From: Mucilaginibacter aquaedulcis
GTDB taxonomy: Bacteria; Bacteroidota; Bacteroidia; Sphingobacteriales; Sphingobacteriaceae
Direction: 5' to 3'
Length of the DNA stretch: 64,000 bases
NCBI RefSeq assembly: GCF_030409325.1
Contig: NZ_JAUFPR010000004.1
Coordinates: forward strand, 915,548-979,547
Shown: piece by piece, positions 59,236 through 64,000 of the stretch
How positions within the stretch are numbered: the first letter of the stretch is position 1
Layout: every line of letters begins with the position of its first letter
Translations under genes and position numbers: made by a program
Notes under the pieces: model-generated
Told to the model about the DNA's origin: nothing
The model's input: the letters and a program-made list of their open reading frames with translations, nothing else
Databases searched by the model: none

Positions 59236-61365
59236 ATGGCCCAAAGTCCTTCCCCGGAAATGCTGAAAGCGCTGGAAACAGCACCGAACCAGTATTTGAT
59301 CCTGTCACCGGAACTGCGCATCATCACCGCCAGTGACGCTTACCTGGCAGCAACGGAAACCAGACGGGAGGTTATTACGGGTAAACATATATTTGAAGCT
59401 TTTCCGGACAACCCGGACCTGCCGGACGGCGACGATGGCGTACAGAATATCAACGCCTCGCTGCAAAATGTATTAAGAACAAAGCAACCGGACCATATGC
59501 GGGTACAACGTTATGATGTACCTGATATCAATAACCCCGGTAAATTTATCCCACGCTACTGGGACCCAAGTCATACGCCGGTACTGGATGAGAACGGAGA
59601 AATCTCCTATATTATCCAACTGGCCAATAATGTCACCGATAAGATACTGACCGAACGCGCATTGCTCAACAGCCAGTTAGAACAAACAGATACCATGGAG
59701 CAGATGAAAGCGCTTAACGAAGAATTACTGCTGACCAACGTACAGTTGCGCGAAACCCAGCAAAACCTGTATACTTTAAACGCGCAGCTCGAAGAGCGGG
59801 TGGCCAAGCGTACCAAGGAACTGGCTGACAGCTACAATGAGCAGCAGACACTTAACGAAGAACTGGCGGCCACCAATGAAGAGCATGCCACGGTCAACCA
59901 GGAACTGACCGATATACAGCAAAGGCTGGTCGATACCAACGTGGAACTGGAAACCAGTTCGTCGCGGTTGCGGATGGCCATCGAATCCACGCAACTGGGT
60001 ACCTGGGACTATAATCCGGTTAGCGGCGAACTTTACTGGTCCAAAGAATGCCGGGATATCTATGGCATCCCGCAGGAACTCAAGGCCAGTTTTGAACTAT
60101 ATGCTCAATTGCTTCATCCTGATGACAGCCAGTGGGTACAGGAGCAAATTGCCGCCTGCATCCAGCCCGACCTGAAAGGCCGTTATGACCTGAGTTACCG
60201 CATCAACCGCTACGATAGCGGGGAAACCCGCTGGGTCAAAGTGAAGGGGACCGTTTATTTTGAAGAAGAACAGGCCACCAGGTTCATTGGTACCGTGCTG
60301 GATATTACCGAGATGAAACTGGCCCAAGAAGAAAGCGCCAAGCTGGCGGCGATCATCGCCTCGTCGGACGATGCCATTGTCAGCAAAACCCTGGACAGCA
60401 TGATCACCAGCTGGAACCAATCGGCGGAGCGGATGTTCGGCTTTACCGCCGAAGAAATGATCGGAGAAAGTATCTACAAATTAATTCCGCCGGACCGTAC
60501 CGACGAAGAACCGCTAATCCTGTCCAGATTAAAATCCGGTCAACGCGTGGAACATTTTGAGACTAAGCGACTGACCAAAGACGGCCGGCAGATCGATGTT
60601 TCCGTATCTGTATCGCCCATCAAAGATAAAGACGGCCGGATCATCGGCTTATCCAAGATCGCCCGTGACATCACCGAACGCAAGCAGGACGAAACCCGCA
60701 AAAGCGATTTTATAGGCATGGTGAGTCATGAACTCAAAACACCCCTGACTTCGCTCAATGCACTCCTGCAGGTAGCGGAACTGAAGCTAAAAACTAGTGA
60801 GGACAGTTTTTTACCCGGCGCGATGCAAAAAGCCAACGTCCAGGTGAAGAAAATGACCAATATGATTAATGGCTTCCTCAACGTCTCCCGCCTGGAGTCG
60901 GCCAAGATTCTGATCGAAAAAGAACCATTTCAATTGGAAGAACTGATCACGGAAGTTGTCGATGAAACCAACCTTACCGTGGGCAGCCGTCAAATCGATT
61001 TTGACCCTTGCCCCCCTGTCGCCATCAAAGCCGACCGTGACAAGATCAGTTCGGTGATCTCTAACCTGATCGGCAATGCCGTGAAATATTCGCCGAACGG
61101 CGCGGCCATCGCGGTCAAATGCGAACTGATCGGTCAAAACGTGGTCTTTAGTGTAAAAGACCAGGGTATGGGTATTGCTGAAGCGGATGTCAAAAAGATT
61201 TTTGACCGCTATTACCGTGTCCAATCCAACCACAGCAAACATATCTCCGGATTTGGTATCGGCTTGTACCTGAGTGCGGAGATCATTAACCGGCACGATG
61301 GGAAGATCTGGGTGGAAAGCGAAATGGAAAAAGGCTCTACCTTTTATTTTAGTTTGCCTTTATAG
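59236..61365 (+). CDS. PAS-rich sensor histidine kinase
   Basis: A 709-residue cytosolic kinase. An N-terminal PAS domain (about 10-130) is followed by a long coiled coil (TMEQMKALNEELLLTNVQLR region, about 140-245), two PAS domains (about 250-365 and 370-485), HisKA with phospho-acceptor His498 in FIGMVSHELKTPLTSL and HATPase_c (SNLIGNAVKYSPNG, VKDQGMGIAEADVKKIFDRY, GFGIGLYLSAEII). No regulator is directly paired; the receiver gene 254 bases downstream is a candidate. Confidence 0.92.
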   Translation: MAQSPSPEMLKALETAPNQYLILSPELRIITASDAYLAATETRREVITGKHIFEAFPDNPDLPDGDDGVQNINASLQNVLRTKQPDHMRVQRYDVPDINNPGKFIPRYWDPSHTPVLDENGEISYIIQLANNVTDKILTERALLNSQLEQTDTMEQMKALNEELLLTNVQLRETQQNLYTLNAQLEERVAKRTKELADSYNEQQTLNEELAATNEEHATVNQELTDIQQRLVDTNVELETSSSRLRMAIESTQLGTWDYNPVSGELYWSKECRDIYGIPQELKASFELYAQLLHPDDSQWVQEQIAACIQPDLKGRYDLSYRINRYDSGETRWVKVKGTVYFEEEQATRFIGTVLDITEMKLAQEESAKLAAIIASSDDAIVSKTLDSMITSWNQSAERMFGFTAEEMIGESIYKLIPPDRTDEEPLILSRLKSGQRVEHFETKRLTKDGRQIDVSVSVSPIKDKDGRIIGLSKIARDITERKQDETRKSDFIGMVSHELKTPLTSLNALLQVAELKLKTSEDSFLPGAMQKANVQVKKMTNMINGFLNVSRLESAKILIEKEPFQLEELITEVVDETNLTVGSRQIDFDPCPPVAIKADRDKISSVISNLIGNAVKYSPNGAAIAVKCELIGQNVVFSVKDQGMGIAEADVKKIFDRYYRVQSNHSKHISGFGIGLYLSAEIINRHDGKIWVESEMEKGSTFYFSLPL

Positions 61366-61619
61366 ATCAAATGCGAATAAAAATAAAGGCGCCCCGAAAA
61401 ATCGGAACGGCGGAAAGCGGCTAATAAAAGGATCACATGCGTAAGAAACAGCGCGGCTGCGGCAAATGTTAAGACGCAAGCATCAGCTGTACTTTAGGTA
61501 AATATCGGAAATTTCCAAATCGTTGGCAACGCAGCATTAATCGCGTACCTTTAACCACCCAAAGACAGCACCCAGCTCTTAGCACAGTTTCTTTCTTTTT
61601 TTGGCCAAAACAAAAAAAG

Positions 61620-62024
61620 ATGGAAATAATTCTACAGGAAACCGACCAGGACATTCTGGATATTTTAAAGTACGCGCTGGAAGCGGAAGGCTACCAGGTT
61701 TATGCGTTAACGGATAGTACGGCAGATTTCATTGCGCTGATCGAAGAACACCGGCCCCATGTGGTGATGCTGGATTTCAGACTGGATGGCAAGATCTGTT
61801 TAACCATTTTGGAGACCATCAAAACCAAGTACCCACACTTGCCGGTGATCGCCATGAGCTGTAACCATAATATCAACGACGAATATAGCATTCATGGCTT
61901 CGATGATTATATTCCCAAGCCTTTTGACCTCGAACACCTGTACCGGACCTTACGTAAATATATTCCCAAGCAACTCGCCAAAGAATTGATAACAGAGGTT
62001 ATTAAAAAACCGGCTTCTGCTTAA
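61620..62024 (+). CDS. Single-domain receiver protein
   Basis: A 134-residue receiver-like protein with a degenerate N-terminus (MEIILQETDQDILDILKYAL) that keeps acidic residues, phospho-acceptor Asp52 in VVMLDFRLDGK, a switch Ser in VIAMSCN and Lys in DYIPKPFDLEHL. No output domain is present. It lies downstream of the PAS kinase. The gap 61366-61619 holds no supported gene. Confidence 0.85.
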   Translation: MEIILQETDQDILDILKYALEAEGYQVYALTDSTADFIALIEEHRPHVVMLDFRLDGKICLTILETIKTKYPHLPVIAMSCNHNINDEYSIHGFDDYIPKPFDLEHLYRTLRKYIPKQLAKELITEVIKKPASA

Positions 62025-62032
62025 CCGTACGG

Positions 62033-63196
62033 CTAAGTGTTTTCTTTTAGCCGCCAGCCATAATATAAAGCCCAGCTAATGAGTGCCGCCGCTACGAAAA
62101 AGATGAAAGGTAAAGCAAGCAGTGCCGCCGCACTGGCCAGCAAAGGGCCTATGGTTTGCCCGATAGCCGCGTAAGATTGATTGATACCCATGATCTGTCC
62201 GCGCTCCTTTTCATCCATCCGGTCGGCGATCACCGCATTTAACATGGGGTTCCGCAAACCGTTGAATAAGCCATAGATGCCAATACCCAGCGCGAAGCCA
62301 AACAAACCAGCCACCATACCGCACCAAACCATCGCCGCCGCACAGATCAATGTGCTCACTAATAATACCCCGGCTTTGGCGGGCAACAGTTTACTGATCC
62401 AGGGAACGAGCAACTGCATCAATATCCCGCTAACGCCGAATCCCGCATAAAACAGACCTGTTTGGACTGCTGATAGCTTGAATTGATCCGCGCAAACGGT
62501 TTGAAAGCCGATCAGCATGGCGAATTGCGCTGTAGTCAGCAGGAAGCCCATAAATACCGAGGCGCCAATAGCCGGTTTTTTCAAAACGCTGACCAAAGCA
62601 CCAAAATTGAAAAGCTTATTTTGCTTGTTCTCCTGCCGGGTTTTGTCCGAACTGGTTTCCTTTAAAAAGATCAGGGCCAGCACCATGCCCACCAAAGCCA
62701 TTGCGGCTGCAAAAAAGAAAGGCACCCGGTCGCCCAATTTGCTGAGCAATCCGCCGATGGCAGGCCCGATCACGTAGCCAAACCCGAAGGCCGAACCCAA
62801 TAACCCGAAATTCTTGGCGCGGTCTTTAGCCGATGACATATCCGACACCATGGCCTGCGCCACGGAGATATTGCCACCCGTGATCCCATCCAGGATACGC
62901 GCGGCGAATAAAAGCAGGAGACTGTTAGCCAGCCCGAACAAGATAAAGGAAAGACAGCTGCCCAGCAGGCTAAACGCCAGTATCCATTTACGTCCGATCC
63001 GGTCCGACCAGGAACCTAGCACCGGGGTAGCGAAAAACTGGGCGATGGAAAAAGAGGCCGTCAGCAGGCCTATCGTTTCCTTATTGACCCCGAACTTTTT
63101 GCCGTAAGAAAGGATCAGCGGAATGATGATCCCGAAGCTCATGGAGTTGATCACCGCGATAAACAGCAGTACCCATAATACTTTATTAATTTTCAT
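62033..63196 (-). CDS. MFS transporter, TetA/TCR-like exporter
   Basis: A 387-residue, 12-helix MFS protein. Motif A is GSWSDRIGRKWILAFSLLG between helices 2 and 3, with FAARILDGITGGNISVAQAM and FGFGYVIGPAIGGLLSKLGD matching drug exporters such as TetA/TCR. It may pump drugs or metabolites. The gene overlaps the upstream 63196-63600 gene by one base. Confidence 0.9.
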   Translation of the reverse strand: MKINKVLWVLLFIAVINSMSFGIIIPLILSYGKKFGVNKETIGLLTASFSIAQFFATPVLGSWSDRIGRKWILAFSLLGSCLSFILFGLANSLLLLFAARILDGITGGNISVAQAMVSDMSSAKDRAKNFGLLGSAFGFGYVIGPAIGGLLSKLGDRVPFFFAAAMALVGMVLALIFLKETSSDKTRQENKQNKLFNFGALVSVLKKPAIGASVFMGFLLTTAQFAMLIGFQTVCADQFKLSAVQTGLFYAGFGVSGILMQLLVPWISKLLPAKAGVLLVSTLICAAAMVWCGMVAGLFGFALGIGIYGLFNGLRNPMLNAVIADRMDEKERGQIMGINQSYAAIGQTIGPLLASAAALLALPFIFFVAAALISWALYYGWRLKENT

Positions 63197-63600
63197 TAGG
63201 GCTGCGTTGGACTAACCGGCTTGATCGCCATCACGCTGTCAACGACGAACACACTCACGCCGCGCCAGGGCAGCGTATGCAGGTATTCTTTGTAATGCAG
63301 TTCCAGGTAAGCACCCGCATTTTTATTTAGGATATCCGCCACATGCGCATCGGTTACCGAAAACATAAATTCATTCGATTGGATGCTGCCCTGTACCGGC
63401 CTGCGGATACCGCTCTGGATGAGCCGCCCTTCATAGGTTTTGAACATATAGCCTTTATGGACAAAATAATTCATCGTCCCGGCTTTCGTGCCGTCACCAA
63501 ATACGAATTCATACCGGTAATAAAATATACCGGCCAATATAGCGATGACCACCAAACCGGCGATCAGAACGATCTTTTTCCATTTACTGCTTTGTTCCAT
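63196..63600 (-). CDS. Membrane-anchored protein of unknown function
   Basis: A 134-residue protein with one N-terminal helix (KIVLIAGLVVIAILAGIFYY) and an extracytosolic beta-rich domain (GYMFKTYEGRLIQSGIRRPV, NEFMFSVTDAHVADILNKNA, LELHYKEYL). Homologues are found beside transporters in Bacteroidetes. It is first in a two-gene operon with the MFS exporter. Confidence 0.8.
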   Translation of the reverse strand: MEQSSKWKKIVLIAGLVVIAILAGIFYYRYEFVFGDGTKAGTMNYFVHKGYMFKTYEGRLIQSGIRRPVQGSIQSNEFMFSVTDAHVADILNKNAGAYLELHYKEYLHTLPWRGVSVFVVDSVMAIKPVSPTQP

Positions 63601-63733
63601 AATTTAGGAACAAAGCCAAGTCCATAATGTGAGGCTTATCCCGGTTTATATTTTATTTTAAATTAATTTATATTTAATTTATTTAATTCAAGATACGGGG
63701 CACCGTAATTGCAACCTTGACCGAAAGGCCATT

Positions 63734-64000
63734 ATGCATTTCAAAGGGATACCCCAAAAACAACACGTCTACGCCGACTATAGCTATGTACCCCTGGTAC
63801 TGGCCGCACCCGTATTAGCGGGATTCCGCGATAACAAGCCTGCCGCGTACCTCTGCCAAGGCTTTGCTTTATCTGCCTTAAGCTACAGTCTGTGTACAAA
63901 AGCGGAATGGGGCATCTGGAAACTGATCCCTTATCGTATTCATGCGTCGCTCGACCTGGCATCGGGGGTATTAGCCCTGGCCGTCAGCCAGGTGCCCGCC
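63734..64000 (+). CDS. SPW-like membrane protein, 3' end outside window
   Basis: 89 residues seen: MHFKGIPQKQHVYADYSYVP, LVLAAPVLAGF, AYLCQGFALSALSYSLCTKA and HASLDLASGVLALAV, giving three or more helices. A decayed paralogue at 48764-49151 shows how the missing C-terminus should continue (PWMADFATDRKARNT type). It diverges from the 63196-63600 gene across an AT-rich intergenic stretch (63640-63695). Confidence 0.8.
   Translation, partial: MHFKGIPQKQHVYADYSYVPLVLAAPVLAGFRDNKPAAYLCQGFALSALSYSLCTKAEWGIWKLIPYRIHASLDLASGVLALAVSQVPA

Overview
The window looks like a chromosomal segment of a soil or plant-associated Bacteroidetes, most likely family Sphingobacteriaceae (Mucilaginibacter/Pedobacter type). 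The clues are promoters of the TTG-N19/20-TAnnTTTG type, weak Shine-Dalgarno sites, a Bacteroidetes-style tyrosine recombinase, DUF4142, DUF892, DUF3891, lmo0937 and DUF421 families, and many short lipoproteins. Genus is an inference from gene content. Base composition rises visibly from AT-rich on the left (0-16 kb) to GC-richer on the right (about 50-64 kb), which suggests separate histories.

Layout. 0-6.1 kb: the end of a glutamine-repeat protein, a thioredoxin-like protein and two tandem copies of a ferritin-like gene pair. 6.1-14.7 kb: a tRNA-Val with its own promoter and terminator, then an integrase, a HigBA toxin-antitoxin pair, a type III polyketide synthase with its methyltransferase, small proteins, two broken regulator-like genes and three copies of a degenerate intergenic repeat. 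This looks like the left part of an integrated element; no second att copy was seen. 14.9-29.7 kb: NDH-2, a GH13/DUF421 operon, a gutted glgX, a low-affinity iron permease operon, a deleted Mn-catalase copy, DUF4142, and a DUF3891/GH130/Rieske-oxidoreductase operon. 30-38.8 kb: a putative CE-clan cysteine protease, DUF748, a zinc alcohol dehydrogenase, an intact Mn-catalase operon, transaldolase, and two related Cys-rich small genes with a shared promoter and leader. 38.8-48.5 kb: desaturase, DUF892, SSB, CheB, a CheB-CheR-PAS fusion, a NarX-type kinase, a LuxR-type regulator and three receiver proteins. 48.8-54.5 kb: a decaying segment including a precise 1.58-kb inversion that splits two genes. 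54.6-64 kb: Crp-type regulator, PA2169-type protein, DNA ligase D, a PAS kinase, a receiver protein, an MFS exporter and membrane proteins.

Taken together, the right-hand 50 kb reads as a stress island: peroxide removal (Mn catalase), iron and ferritin-like four-helix bundles (ferritin-like x4, DUF892 x2, DUF4142 x2, PA2169), DNA end repair (LigD, SSB), compatible-solute and glycan enzymes (GH13, GlgX remnant, GH130, transaldolase), membrane change (desaturase) and a two-component signalling block with no visible chemoreceptor or flagellar gene.

The most novel signal is a three-member promoter family (A near 33.1 kb, B near 38.4 kb, C near 47.2 kb). Each has two GTA...ACC sites about 22 nt apart, followed exactly 22 nt later by a -7-like element. 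One member lies directly downstream of the LuxR-type regulator gene. The other two drive Cys-rich small genes through a structured leader with a repeated CAGCGAGTG loop. Several genes are broken by single-base changes in homopolymers, so real decay and sequencing error both need to be considered.
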